From positions 930,001-994,000 of the forward strand of contig NZ_JBJDPS010000002.1 in assembly GCF_044901685.1 (NCBI RefSeq): 64,000 nucleotides of DNA, given 5' to 3'. A model generated the notes under the pieces. It was not told the origin of the DNA. It ran no database searches and was given only the letters and a program-made list of their open reading frames with translations. Below are positions 9,301 to 16,447 of the stretch, in pieces (position 1 is the first letter of the stretch; each line of letters begins with the position of its first letter). The translations under genes were made by a program, and so were the position numbers. Source of the DNA: Micromonospora_G sp044901685 (lineage in GTDB: Bacteria; Actinomycetota; Actinomycetes; Mycobacteriales; Micromonosporaceae).

Positions 9301-10848
9301 GACCTGGTCGAGGAGGCGACCGGCGGCTCGGCGGTCACCGGTGCCGGTGCCGCCCGGCAGCGGATTCCGGGCGACTACCCGCTCGGTCCGGTCCGCCCCG
9401 CCACGGCGAAGCCGTCCACCAGCGCCACCACGGCGAAGCCGTCCACCAGCGCCGCCGCACCGGCTTCGGTGACCGTCACCGGTGGGGCGGCGCCCTGGGC
9501 GACCATCCCGGACTATCCGATCGCGGTCATGGACAACGCCGTCGCCACCCGTGACGGTCGGGTCTACTCGGTCGGCGGCAGCGGCGCCGCCGGCCCGGTC
9601 ACCGACGTCTTCGCGTACGACACCGGCGGCACCGGGTGGCAGACGCTGGCTCCCCTGCCCCGGGCCCGGCAGAAGCCGGCGGTGGGCTGGCTCGGCGACC
9701 GGCTGTACGTGGTAGGCGGGTGGGGCACCAGCGGCGATCCCCGCTTCGACGTCGACGTCTACGACCCGCACACCAACACCTGGTCGACCGGTCCGGCCGC
9801 GCCCGAGGCCCGCGCCGGTGCCGCCACCGCCGTGCTCGACGGCCGGCTCTACCTGGTCGGCGGCTGCGTCTCCGGGTTCTGCGGCAGCAACACCGTGCTC
9901 CGGTTCGACCCGGCCGCGCGGACCTGGTCCAGGTTGGCGAACTATCCGAAGAACACCGCCTGGGCGGCCTGCGGCGGCATCGCCGGTCAGCTCTACTGCG
10001 CCGGTGGTGCCACCGAGACGGTCACCAGCGCGTCGACCTACCGCTACGACCCGTCGGCCGACACCTGGACCGCCGTGGCCCGGCTCCCGATCGACCTCTG
10101 GGGCATGGCGTACGCGGTGTCGGACGGTCGGCTGCTGGTCTCCGGCGGGGTCACCAACCGGAGCGAGGAGCTGACCAACGAGGGCTTCGCCTACGACCCG
10201 GAGACCGACACCTGGTCCACGTTGCCCAACTCCACCTACGCCCTCTACCGGGGCGGCAGCGGCTGTGGGCTCTACAAGATCGGTGGCGCCGCCACGGCCG
10301 GGCTCGGCACCCGGCTAGCCGAGACGCTGCCCGGTTACGCCAACTGCGGCGGCGGTGACGCGGTGCCGTGGCTGCGTACCGAGCCGGGGCGGATCACCGT
10401 ACCGGCGGGTGGGACGGTCGAGGTCGAGGTGACCTTCGACGCGGCCCGGCTGGACCAACCCGGCTCGTACGCGGCCCGGCTGGTGCTGCGCGCGGGCACC
10501 CCGTACGACACGGTCACGGTGCCGGTACGGCTGACCGTGGCGCCGCCGGCCGGGTGGGGCCGGCTCACCGGCACCGTGACCGGGTCCGACTGCTCCGGCA
10601 CCCGTACCCCGGTGCCCGGCGCGACCGTCCGGGTGACCAGCGGTACGGCCGCGTACCACCTGCGCACCGACGCGGCCGGCGGCTACGGGATCTGGCTCGA
10701 CCCGGCCGCCGGCCCACCGGAACTGCTGGTGGTGGCGGACGGTTCGTTCCCCCACCAGGACACCGTCACACTCGCGCCCGGCGCAACCGTGGTGCACGAC
10801 GTCACGCTCGATCCCACCGGCTGCGTCACCGCAGGGAGGACCTCATGA
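6364..10848 (+). CDS. Secreted S8 subtilisin-like protease with carboxypeptidase-regulatory and kelch domains
   Basis: The protein has 1494 residues. A hydrophobic signal segment (GAGLLCALVLLVSALFGATG) is followed by a propeptide-like region. The subtilase domain has catalytic Asp212 (ANIDSGV), His261 (GHGTHTMG) and Ser436 (GTSMASPHVAG). Carboxypeptidase-regulatory-like beta domains follow, then a MAM/adhesin-like beta sandwich, a Ser/Thr/Ala/Pro linker, a kelch propeller from about residue 1045 to 1320, and a final beta domain. GAGGGAG precedes the GTG start. It should act outside the cell; the many beta domains suggest binding to a polymer or surface. The stop overlaps the next start as ATGA, so the two are translationally coupled. 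Confidence 0.92.
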   Translation: MRSASRTRPSPHPLGAGLLCALVLLVSALFGATGSVPGGTPGANPGADRAKIDVGLSRSLATGGTADFLVTFGDRTARDRSELDTAAATADWAERGAAVLATLRRQADRSQRAVRAQLSDAGTRYRAFHVANAVYVFGGDRDLADRLSRRSEVHGLYPARTHALPEPRPGDPTVTARAAADEVEWGVADIGADRVWREYGDRGEGIVVANIDSGVQYDHPALVGTYRGNHGDGAFDHDYNWYDPAAICQAGRVEPCDNSGHGTHTMGTMVGDGGAGNRIGVAPGARWIAAKGCEASSCSDFALLASAEWMLAPTDSAGANPLPSMRPNIVNNSWGEDNGAEENPWFDQVLGAWLASGIFPMFSNGNAGPGCDTAGTPGDSLLTYSTGMYDVNGVIDPWSSRGPGADGDPKPNISAPGTDVRSAVPGSGYGAKTGTSMASPHVAGAIALLWSAAPTLVGDIPATRALLDRTAVDVDDTSCGGTPADNNVYGEGRLDVYAAVTAAPRAAAGRIRGTVTDATSGAPLSGAVLTLAGVANRTLGTDAKGGFDALVPVGDYTVGATAFGYDSQTASVTVTATGAATHDFKLTALDTVTVSGRVTEGSDHRWPLYATVSVAGVPNGTVHTKPSDGSYRFTVPAGRRYQVMVNALYPGLQPVSAAVEVAGRNLVRDFTLPVDRYACVAPGYREQEPDQRYAQSFDGEVAPPDWTVTDAAGTGQVWRYDSTESNRTGGGGGFASVESSSYGMESRQDTTLVSPVLDLTGTGTPAVWFDTHYETGQQSSASVDVSVDGGGTWATAWRRTTEALRGPAEVRVPIPQAANQSRVRIRFHYDAVFDLRWQVDDVRVGDRRCVAVPGGLLSGAVTDRNTGAALTGATVRPVGHPELTTTTVATGADPGLDDGFYWLFAPLEGVTQVRTTLDRYHPQTKPVTVAADAVTKLNFSLGAGQVGVAESTLDASVTLGGSGRATLTVRNDGSAPAELDLVEEATGGSAVTGAGAARQRIPGDYPLGPVRPATAKPSTSATTAKPSTSAAAPASVTVTGGAAPWATIPDYPIAVMDNAVATRDGRVYSVGGSGAAGPVTDVFAYDTGGTGWQTLAPLPRARQKPAVGWLGDRLYVVGGWGTSGDPRFDVDVYDPHTNTWSTGPAAPEARAGAATAVLDGRLYLVGGCVSGFCGSNTVLRFDPAARTWSRLANYPKNTAWAACGGIAGQLYCAGGATETVTSASTYRYDPSADTWTAVARLPIDLWGMAYAVSDGRLLVSGGVTNRSEELTNEGFAYDPETDTWSTLPNSTYALYRGGSGCGLYKIGGAATAGLGTRLAETLPGYANCGGGDAVPWLRTEPGRITVPAGGTVEVEVTFDAARLDQPGSYAARLVLRAGTPYDTVTVPVRLTVAPPAGWGRLTGTVTGSDCSGTRTPVPGATVRVTSGTAAYHLRTDAAGGYGIWLDPAAGPPELLVVADGSFPHQDTVTLAPGATVVHDVTLDPTGCVTAGRTS

Positions 10849-10970
10849 CCCCGCTGCCCGAGATGACCCCGCTACCCGAGATGACCGCGCTACCCGAGAT
10901 GACCGCGCTACCCGAGATGACCGCGCTACCCGACGCGACGCCGCTGCCTGGGATGACCCCGGTGCCCGAC
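10845..10970 (+). repeat. 18-bp tandem repeats at the 5' end of the kelch gene, most units beginning with ATG
   Basis: Seven 18-bp units occupy 10845-10970. Five near-identical copies encode MT[P/A]LPE, then a variant unit without ATG (10935-10952), then one more ATG unit at 10953. Only the first ATG has an adjacent Shine-Dalgarno sequence. Confidence 0.9.
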
Positions 10971-13900
10971 CCGGTCCTGCTGGCCGACCCGGTTCCGCTG
11001 GCCGAGCCCGGCTTCCGGCGGCGTCCCGACGCCGGCCGGCGGATCGGCGTCGTCAGCCTGCTCGCCGCCCTGTTCGCCGCCCTCCTGCCGGCGCCGGCCG
11101 CGGTCGCCGCGGACACCGTGCTGGTCAGCGGCTCACTGCGGGACGCCTCCGGTCAGGGCTGGCCGATCTGGGCCACGGTCAACGTCGACGGCCGTCCGGC
11201 GGCGACCGCTACCAGTGCCCCCTGGACCGGGGCCTACCAGCTCCGACTCCCGGTCGAGAAGGCGTACACGTTGCGGGTGGCCTCCCGGTACCCGGGGTAT
11301 CCCGAGCTGACCCGGCGGATCGAGGTTGGCACCTCGGACACGGTGGTCGACCTGGCGTTGCCGGTCGACCCGGACGCCTGCGTCGCCCCGGGTTACCGGC
11401 ACCGGGCGGACGGTCTGGTCGAACTCTTCGACTCCGGCTCGCCGCCGGTCGGCTGGACGGTGCTGGACAACCTCGGCAACGAGCAGGTGTGGAGCTTCAC
11501 CGACCCGGGTGGCCGGGGCAACCTGACCGGTGCCACCGGCGGCTTCGCGATCGCCGAGAGCGACCTGTACGGCGGCCCGGCCCGGCAGGACACCACCCTC
11601 GTCTCACCGGTGGTCGACCTGACCGGGGTGACCGCGCCGACGATCGGCTTCGCCAGCGACTTCAACACCCCGGACTACCCCGAGGACGCCGGGATAGCCG
11701 AGGTCGACCTCTCCGTCGACGGCGGCGACACCTGGTCCAACGTCTGGCACGCCGACGACGCCGTACGCGGACCGGGGCAGGTGACCATCGCGGTCCCGCA
11801 GGCCGCCGGCCAACCTGACGCGCGGATCCGGTTCCACTACTTCGAGGGGGAGTTGACCGCGGGCGACTGGTGGCAGGTCGACCGGGTCTGGCTCGGCGCA
11901 CACCAGTGCGTCTCCACCCCCGGCGGTCTGGTGGCCGGTTACGTACGCGACGCGAACACCGGCGCGCCGCTGGTCGGTGCCACGGTCGGCACCACCGCCC
12001 AGAGCGGCGGTGGTGCGGTCCAGACCATCGCCACCGGCGACGATCCCCGGCTGGACGACGGGTTCTACTGGATGTTCAACCCGGCAGCCGGTGGAAGCGA
12101 GCTGACCGCGACGATGCGCCGCTACCAGCCGCTGCGTAAGCGTCCGACGACAGGAGCCGGGCAGACCGCCCGGGTCAACTTCGACCTGCCCACCGGAGCG
12201 GTCGCGGTCGCGGCGCAGACCGTCGCCGGCACGGTCCCGCTCGGCGGCCGGACCAGCCTGCCGCTGGAGGTGACCAACACCGGCACCGCGCCGCTGGAGC
12301 TGACCGTCGCCGAGCGCCCGGGGACCGACCCGGCACCGCCGGGCGCGGACGCGCGGCCCACCGGCCTGAGCGCGACCTCGACCTCGCCGATCGTGTCGTC
12401 GCCGGCCGGTGCGCCCGTACGCCGGATCAGCGGGCACTTCTCCCCGGACGCCGACGGTCTCACCCCGCCCGCCGGCCAGCGGGCGGAACCGACCGAGCCT
12501 GGCTCGACCGGCGACGCCAAGCGCGGTGCCGCCGATGCCGCGACGGCCGGTTCCGTGACGGCGGGTTCCGTGACGGCGGGTTCCGTGACGGCGGGTTCCG
12601 TGACGGCCGGTGCGACGACGGCGGGTTCCGTGCCGGCCGGTTCCGCGACGGCGTGGCGGAGCATCGCCGACTACCCGATCGACCTGGCCGACAACGTGGC
12701 GGCCGAGCACGGGGGCAGGATCTACTCCGTCGGCGGGAACACCGACACCGGCCGGGTCCGCAACGCGTACGTCTATGACCCCGCGACCGACAGGTGGACG
12801 CCGTTCGCTCCGTTGCCGGTTGCCCGGCAACGGCCGGTGGCGGGCTGGCTCGGTGACCGGCTGTACGTCACCGGCGGGTGGACCGGGACCGACACCCCGG
12901 CCCAGATCGAGCCGAGCCTGCACGTCTACGACCCGTCCACCGACACCTGGTCGACCGGGGCGCCGGTGCCGCAGGCGACGGCAGCCGCCGGGGTGGCCGT
13001 GCTGGACCAGCGCCTCTACGTTGTCGGCGGGTGCCGTCCGGGCGGCTTTAGCTGCGGATACTCCTCCGGGGTCTACCGGTACGACCCGACCGTCGACAGT
13101 TGGCAGACCCTCGCCGGTTATCCGGAGCCGGTGGCCTGGCTCTCCTGCGGCGCGATCGAGGCGGCGGTCTACTGCGCCGGTGGGCTGGCCGAGCGGAGCA
13201 GCCGGTCGACGTACCGGTACGACCCGGCCGCGGACACCTGGACCCGGGTCGCGGACCTGCCGATCGACCTCTGGGCGGCGGGTCACAGCGTGGCCGACGG
13301 TCGACTGGCCCTCTCCGGCGGTGTCACCGACGACGGCAGCACCATCACCAACCAGGGCTTTGCCTACGACCCGGTGACCGATGCCTGGTCGGCGTTGCCG
13401 AACGCGGTCAACGCGCTCTACCGGGGAGCGAGCGCGTGCGGCTTCTACCGGATCGCCGGCAGTTTTGCCCGGTACGGTCGGGCGCCCTTCGCCGAGGTGC
13501 TCCCCGGCCGAACCGACTGCGGCAGTGACCGGGACAGTTCCTGGCTGACCGTCACCCCGGCCCGTACCGTGCTGGCGCCCGGCCAGACCGTACGGCTCAC
13601 CGTGACGTTGGACGCGGGCGGACTGGACCAGCCGGGAACGTACGCGGCCGGGGTGCTGCTGCGGGGGAACACGCCGTACCCGACCACGGTGGTGCCGGTG
13701 GCGTTGACCGTGGACCCGCCCGAGGGTTGGGCAGCGGTCGGCGGCACGGTGACCGGGGTGGACTGTGCCGGGGTGGATCGGCCGCTGGCCGGGGTGCCGG
13801 TGTGGTTCGACGCGGGCGGCCGGCGGTACGCGTCGACCACCGATCCGCAGGGGCGGTTCGGCCGGTGGCTGGACGCCGGTACGGGCAGCGTGGGTCTGGT

Positions 13901-14003
13901 GGTCGGTGGAGCGGGCTGGTCCCCGGTCAGTCGTACCGTTCCGGTCTCCGCCGGGGCGACGACCCGGGCCGACGTCCGGCTCGAAGCCACCGGCTGCTCC
14001 TGA
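10845..14003 (+). CDS. Secreted kelch-repeat protein, protease-less paralogue of the preceding subtilase
   Basis: The predicted 1052-residue protein starts at the ATG overlapping the upstream stop, preceded by GGGAGGA. It matches the C-terminal two thirds of its neighbour domain by domain: carboxypeptidase-regulatory-like domain, MAM/adhesin-like domain (about residues 190-350), linker, kelch propeller (about 605-880) and closing beta domain. There is no subtilase domain. Unusually, about 60 residues of repeated MTALPE-type units precede the signal peptide (hydrophobic core near residues 65-88, GVVSLLAALFAALLPAPAAVA). It may be an accessory binding protein or share a substrate with the protease. 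A start at a later ATG in the ladder is possible. Confidence 0.85.
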   Translation: MTPLPEMTPLPEMTALPEMTALPEMTALPDATPLPGMTPVPDPVLLADPVPLAEPGFRRRPDAGRRIGVVSLLAALFAALLPAPAAVAADTVLVSGSLRDASGQGWPIWATVNVDGRPAATATSAPWTGAYQLRLPVEKAYTLRVASRYPGYPELTRRIEVGTSDTVVDLALPVDPDACVAPGYRHRADGLVELFDSGSPPVGWTVLDNLGNEQVWSFTDPGGRGNLTGATGGFAIAESDLYGGPARQDTTLVSPVVDLTGVTAPTIGFASDFNTPDYPEDAGIAEVDLSVDGGDTWSNVWHADDAVRGPGQVTIAVPQAAGQPDARIRFHYFEGELTAGDWWQVDRVWLGAHQCVSTPGGLVAGYVRDANTGAPLVGATVGTTAQSGGGAVQTIATGDDPRLDDGFYWMFNPAAGGSELTATMRRYQPLRKRPTTGAGQTARVNFDLPTGAVAVAAQTVAGTVPLGGRTSLPLEVTNTGTAPLELTVAERPGTDPAPPGADARPTGLSATSTSPIVSSPAGAPVRRISGHFSPDADGLTPPAGQRAEPTEPGSTGDAKRGAADAATAGSVTAGSVTAGSVTAGSVTAGATTAGSVPAGSATAWRSIADYPIDLADNVAAEHGGRIYSVGGNTDTGRVRNAYVYDPATDRWTPFAPLPVARQRPVAGWLGDRLYVTGGWTGTDTPAQIEPSLHVYDPSTDTWSTGAPVPQATAAAGVAVLDQRLYVVGGCRPGGFSCGYSSGVYRYDPTVDSWQTLAGYPEPVAWLSCGAIEAAVYCAGGLAERSSRSTYRYDPAADTWTRVADLPIDLWAAGHSVADGRLALSGGVTDDGSTITNQGFAYDPVTDAWSALPNAVNALYRGASACGFYRIAGSFARYGRAPFAEVLPGRTDCGSDRDSSWLTVTPARTVLAPGQTVRLTVTLDAGGLDQPGTYAAGVLLRGNTPYPTTVVPVALTVDPPEGWAAVGGTVTGVDCAGVDRPLAGVPVWFDAGGRRYASTTDPQGRFGRWLDAGTGSVGLVVGGAGWSPVSRTVPVSAGATTRADVRLEATGCS
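12542..12646 (+). repeat. Seven 15-bp tandem repeats encoding a TAGSV-type linker
   Basis: Units of GACGGCGGGTTCCGT type repeat seven times in frame and encode TAGSV/TAGAT/PAGSA. They form a flexible linker just before the kelch propeller. The upstream paralogue has a shorter, different linker (TAKPSTSA repeated) at the equivalent place. Confidence 0.9.
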
Positions 14004-14071
14004 CCGCCGGCTGTTCCTGACCGCCGGCTGCTCCTGACCACCGGCTGTTCCTGACCACCGGCTGTTCCTGA
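13987..14071 (+). repeat. Five 17-bp tandem repeats spanning the stop codon of the kelch gene
   Basis: Five units of the CC[A/G]CCGGCTG[C/T]TCCTGA type run from 13987 to 14071, each ending in TGA. The first contains the real end of the gene (Thr-Gly-Cys-Ser-stop). Since 17 is not a multiple of three, the later TGAs fall in different frames. Confidence 0.92.
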
Positions 14072-14093
14072 GCACCGTCGCGGGTGGCCAGCC

Positions 14094-14129
14094 GGCGTGG
14101 GGCGGGGCTGCGACGCCCCACCCCACGCC
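14094..14129. terminator. GC-rich hairpin between convergent kelch and GNAT genes
   Basis: Arms at 14094-14107 and 14116-14129 pair over 14 positions with a single mismatch around an 8-base loop. There is no T tract, as is common for actinobacterial terminators. It lies between convergent genes and could serve both. Confidence 0.65.
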
Positions 14130-14139
14130 GCCTTCCGCC

Positions 14140-14985
14140 TCAGCCGCGCGCGGTGAAGGTCAGCTCGGTGTACTCCGCGACCTGGGTGAAGCCGAGCCGG
14201 CGGTAGAGCCCGATCGCCGCCGCGTTGTCCGCCTTCACGTTCAGCGCGATCCGGTCGACCGTGGTGAGCAGCCGCCGGCAGAGTTCGGTGACCGCCGTGG
14301 AGGCGAGTCCACCGCCGCGCGCGTCGGGACGGGTCGCCACGTTGCCGAGTGCGGCCACCCGGTAGCTCGGCGACCAGACGTGCACCCCGGCCACCGCCAG
14401 CAGTTCGCCACCGCGCCGAACGCCGACGTACGGGCCGTTGGCGACCATGCTCGGCGCGAACGAGTGCGTCGGGTACGCCAGTTCGTAAAAGGCGTTCAGT
14501 TCGGCCAGGTCACCGGTGGTCAGCTCCACCACCCGCACCGGCTCGGCGGTCTCCCGCACCGGCTCGGCGGATCTCCGGACCGGCTCGGCGGTCTCACGGA
14601 CCGGCCGGTCCTCGGTCGGCAGCAACCGGGCCGGGTCGGTCAGCGCCATTTTCAGGTGCGGGCCGTTCGACTCGGCCCGGAAGCCCGGGTCGAGGGCCTC
14701 GGAGACGCCGGGGGAGAGGTGGGCGTAGAACCGGCGGGGCAGCAGCGGAACCAGGTCCGAGACCAGTTCGACCAGGGCCGGGCAGCGGTCCGGCGAATCC
14801 AGGGCGAGCAGGATGGGCAGGCCCGCACCGTGGTAGAGCAGGGCGAGCGCCTCGCCTCGTCGGTACCAGGTGGTGTACGGCCAGAAACGGTCGTCGAGGT
14901 CGCCCAGCTCGTACGCCCGCAGGTCCGGCGTACGGCGCAACAGCTCGGCCAGCTCGGCCCGGTCGTGCACACTCTCCAGCAGCAT
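14140..14985 (-). CDS. GNAT-family N-acetyltransferase
   Basis: The 281-residue protein has a C-terminal GNAT acetyl-CoA domain: ATRPDARGGGLASTAV is the R/Q-x-x-G-x-G/A pyrophosphate loop, and NVKADNAAAIGLYRRLGF is the usual C-terminal motif. The N-terminal half (MLLESVHDRAELAELLRR...) resembles the extra domain of two-domain GNAT proteins. Three 21-bp repeats at 14537-14599 encode a RETAEPV-type linker between the halves. The ATG at 14985 is chosen because it lies just beyond the 3' end of the next gene; a much longer open frame continues upstream but is antisense or out-of-frame to that gene. The acceptor substrate is unknown. Confidence 0.85.
   Translation of the reverse strand: MLLESVHDRAELAELLRRTPDLRAYELGDLDDRFWPYTTWYRRGEALALLYHGAGLPILLALDSPDRCPALVELVSDLVPLLPRRFYAHLSPGVSEALDPGFRAESNGPHLKMALTDPARLLPTEDRPVRETAEPVRRSAEPVRETAEPVRVVELTTGDLAELNAFYELAYPTHSFAPSMVANGPYVGVRRGGELLAVAGVHVWSPSYRVAALGNVATRPDARGGGLASTAVTELCRRLLTTVDRIALNVKADNAAAIGLYRRLGFTQVAEYTELTFTARG
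14537..14599. repeat. Three 21-bp in-frame tandem repeats inside the GNAT gene
   Basis: Units at 14537-14557, 14558-14578 and 14579-14599 begin with ACCGGCTCGGCGG on the plus strand and encode seven-residue units such as RETAEPV and RRSAEPV. They lengthen the inter-domain linker without breaking frame. Confidence 0.9.
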
Positions 14986-15017
14986 CGGGAGATCATCACA
15001 CGTGCTCCGGGGCGTGC

Positions 15018-16160
15018 TCAGCGCAGCAGCACCGGTCCGGCGTCGATCCGGGTCCGGAACAGCAGGTAGGGCCGTTGCCGCCGGTCCACCCCGCCCTGGT
15101 AGTCCGGCTGCCGGTGGAGCTGGTTGGCGGTGACGTACAGGTATCCGTCGGTCGCCACGGACATGGTGTCCGGCCAGAGCAGCCGGGGATCGCGGGCCAC
15201 CGTCTCGAGGTGCCCGTCGGGGTGGCGGCGCAGGATCGCGTTCTGCTCGTACGCGGTCAGGTAGATCCGGCCCGCGTCGTCGCTCTCCAGGCCGTCGGAG
15301 GCACTGCCCTTGTCGCCCTCGTCGACCACGGTGGCGGCCACCTCGGCGTCGTCGAGTCCCCGGTCCACCAGGGCGTCGACCGAGACGCTGTAGAGGTGTC
15401 GGGACATCAGCGGGCAGTAGTAGAGTCGGCTGCCGTCGGCCGAGATGGCGATGCCGTCCGAGCCCATGTCCAGCGGGGTCGGCGGGCCGTCTTTCGGCCG
15501 TTTCAGCACCTCCCGACCCTCCACCAGCGGGTGGAAGTCCGACAGCGGCGTGGCCTTGGTGGACGGGTGGTCGGAGAGGCGCCGCCATGCCTCGCCGCTG
15601 GCCAGGTCGACCACGATGATGCCGTTGCGTCCGCTGGCGCTGGCCGAGTCGGTGACAAACGCGGTGCCGGCGGCGCCGCGCCGCAGGTCGAACCGGACGT
15701 CGTTGATGTAGCTGCTGGAGAGCGCCACCTCGGGCGGGAAGACGATCCGCTGGCCGACGGTGTCCGTGTCCAGGTCGACCCGGACCAGTTTTGGTCCACC
15801 GGGCCGGGTGGGCCGGAACATCGGACTGCCGGTGTCGACCACCCAGAGCCGGTCGGCCGGGTCGACCACCGCGCACTGCGCCGAGACGAACGCCTCCGGA
15901 TCGTCGTCCCCGGCCGGGCTGTTCCACGCCTGGTCCGGATAGGGCACGGTCTCCCCGTCGCGGACCTCGGCGACGGTGGCGTCCATCTGGTCGCCCCACT
16001 TCGGGAAGGTGACGAAGATCCGTCCGGTGTGCGAGACGGTGACCCCGGTCGGCATCGGCCCGGTGAAGGTGGCCACCACCTCCAGCTCGCCGCAGGACTC
16101 GTCGCTGGCGTACCGCTCGATACTGGCGACCCGTGCCCCGCTGGCGCCCCGGCTGCTCAT
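15018..16160 (-). CDS. Yellow/major royal jelly protein-like beta-propeller protein
   Basis: This 380-residue protein carries the motif order of the Yellow/MRJP family: GVTVSHTGRIFVTFPKW near the N terminus, then YINDVRFDL, SDGIAISADGSRLYYCPL, and a terminal segment with LLWPDTMSVATDGYLYVTANQL. Bacterial relatives are often annotated as SMP-30-like or L-dopachrome tautomerase-related. The fold is a six-bladed propeller, but no enzymatic activity can be assigned. The ATG at 16160 is preceded by CGGAGG with good spacing, so the longer reading frame upstream is not used. No signal peptide is evident. It stands alone, about 30 bases upstream of the GNAT gene on the same strand, so the two may be co-transcribed. 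Confidence 0.8.
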   Translation of the reverse strand: MSSRGASGARVASIERYASDESCGELEVVATFTGPMPTGVTVSHTGRIFVTFPKWGDQMDATVAEVRDGETVPYPDQAWNSPAGDDDPEAFVSAQCAVVDPADRLWVVDTGSPMFRPTRPGGPKLVRVDLDTDTVGQRIVFPPEVALSSSYINDVRFDLRRGAAGTAFVTDSASASGRNGIIVVDLASGEAWRRLSDHPSTKATPLSDFHPLVEGREVLKRPKDGPPTPLDMGSDGIAISADGSRLYYCPLMSRHLYSVSVDALVDRGLDDAEVAATVVDEGDKGSASDGLESDDAGRIYLTAYEQNAILRRHPDGHLETVARDPRLLWPDTMSVATDGYLYVTANQLHRQPDYQGGVDRRQRPYLLFRTRIDAGPVLLR

Positions 16161-16300
16161 CGCCGTACCTCCGGATCCGGACGCGGCCCCGCCCGGACCA
16201 CATCTTCCGGGCGGTACTTCCCGCATCGAACCGAACCAAACGCGCGTCTCGGCGCCGGCGCGACGCCGCGCGCCGTCGTGGTCCGGCTCCCGTGCACAAA

Positions 16301-16355
16301 TGTAAGGAAGGGCCCCTTGTTAACGCATAGCGTTAACAAGGGGCCCTTCCTTACA
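16301..16355. repeat. Perfect intergenic palindrome (26-bp arms, ATA loop)
   Basis: Arms 16301-16326 and 16330-16355 are exact reverse complements around ATA. It lies downstream of the S15 peptidase gene and upstream of the MRJP-like gene. It is the same family as the repeat at 63832-63884. It could form a very stable hairpin and terminate transcription. The rest of the 287-bp gap shows no gene. Confidence 0.93.
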
Positions 16356-16447
16356 TCCGGGGGCCGCGGGCCGGCGGCGGGGCTGATGGGACCGCCGGCC
16401 CGCGGTCTCACCGGCGGGACGTCCGGGTCCGGACGTCCCGGGGTCGG

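Noticed and set aside
6235..9771. Long minus-strand open frame (over 1100 codons) opposite the subtilase gene
   Set aside because: It is antisense to a protein with a full catalytic triad and clear domains. Such frames arise from the GC bias of the opposite strand, and its translation is low-complexity Gly/Arg/Val/His.
10845..10970. LPEMT-like repeats as sortase signals
   Set aside because: They lie at the N terminus before the signal peptide, lack the LPXTG pattern and are not followed by a membrane anchor.
11604..14126. Minus-strand frame of about 840 codons opposite the kelch gene
   Set aside because: Shadow of the plus-strand kelch gene; Arg/Gly/Pro-rich, no recognisable domain.
14986..16299. 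Upstream extension of the GNAT frame to 719 codons
   Set aside because: The extension overlaps the MRJP-like gene in another frame and reads as Arg/Gly-rich shadow; the GNAT family start fits the ATG at 14985.
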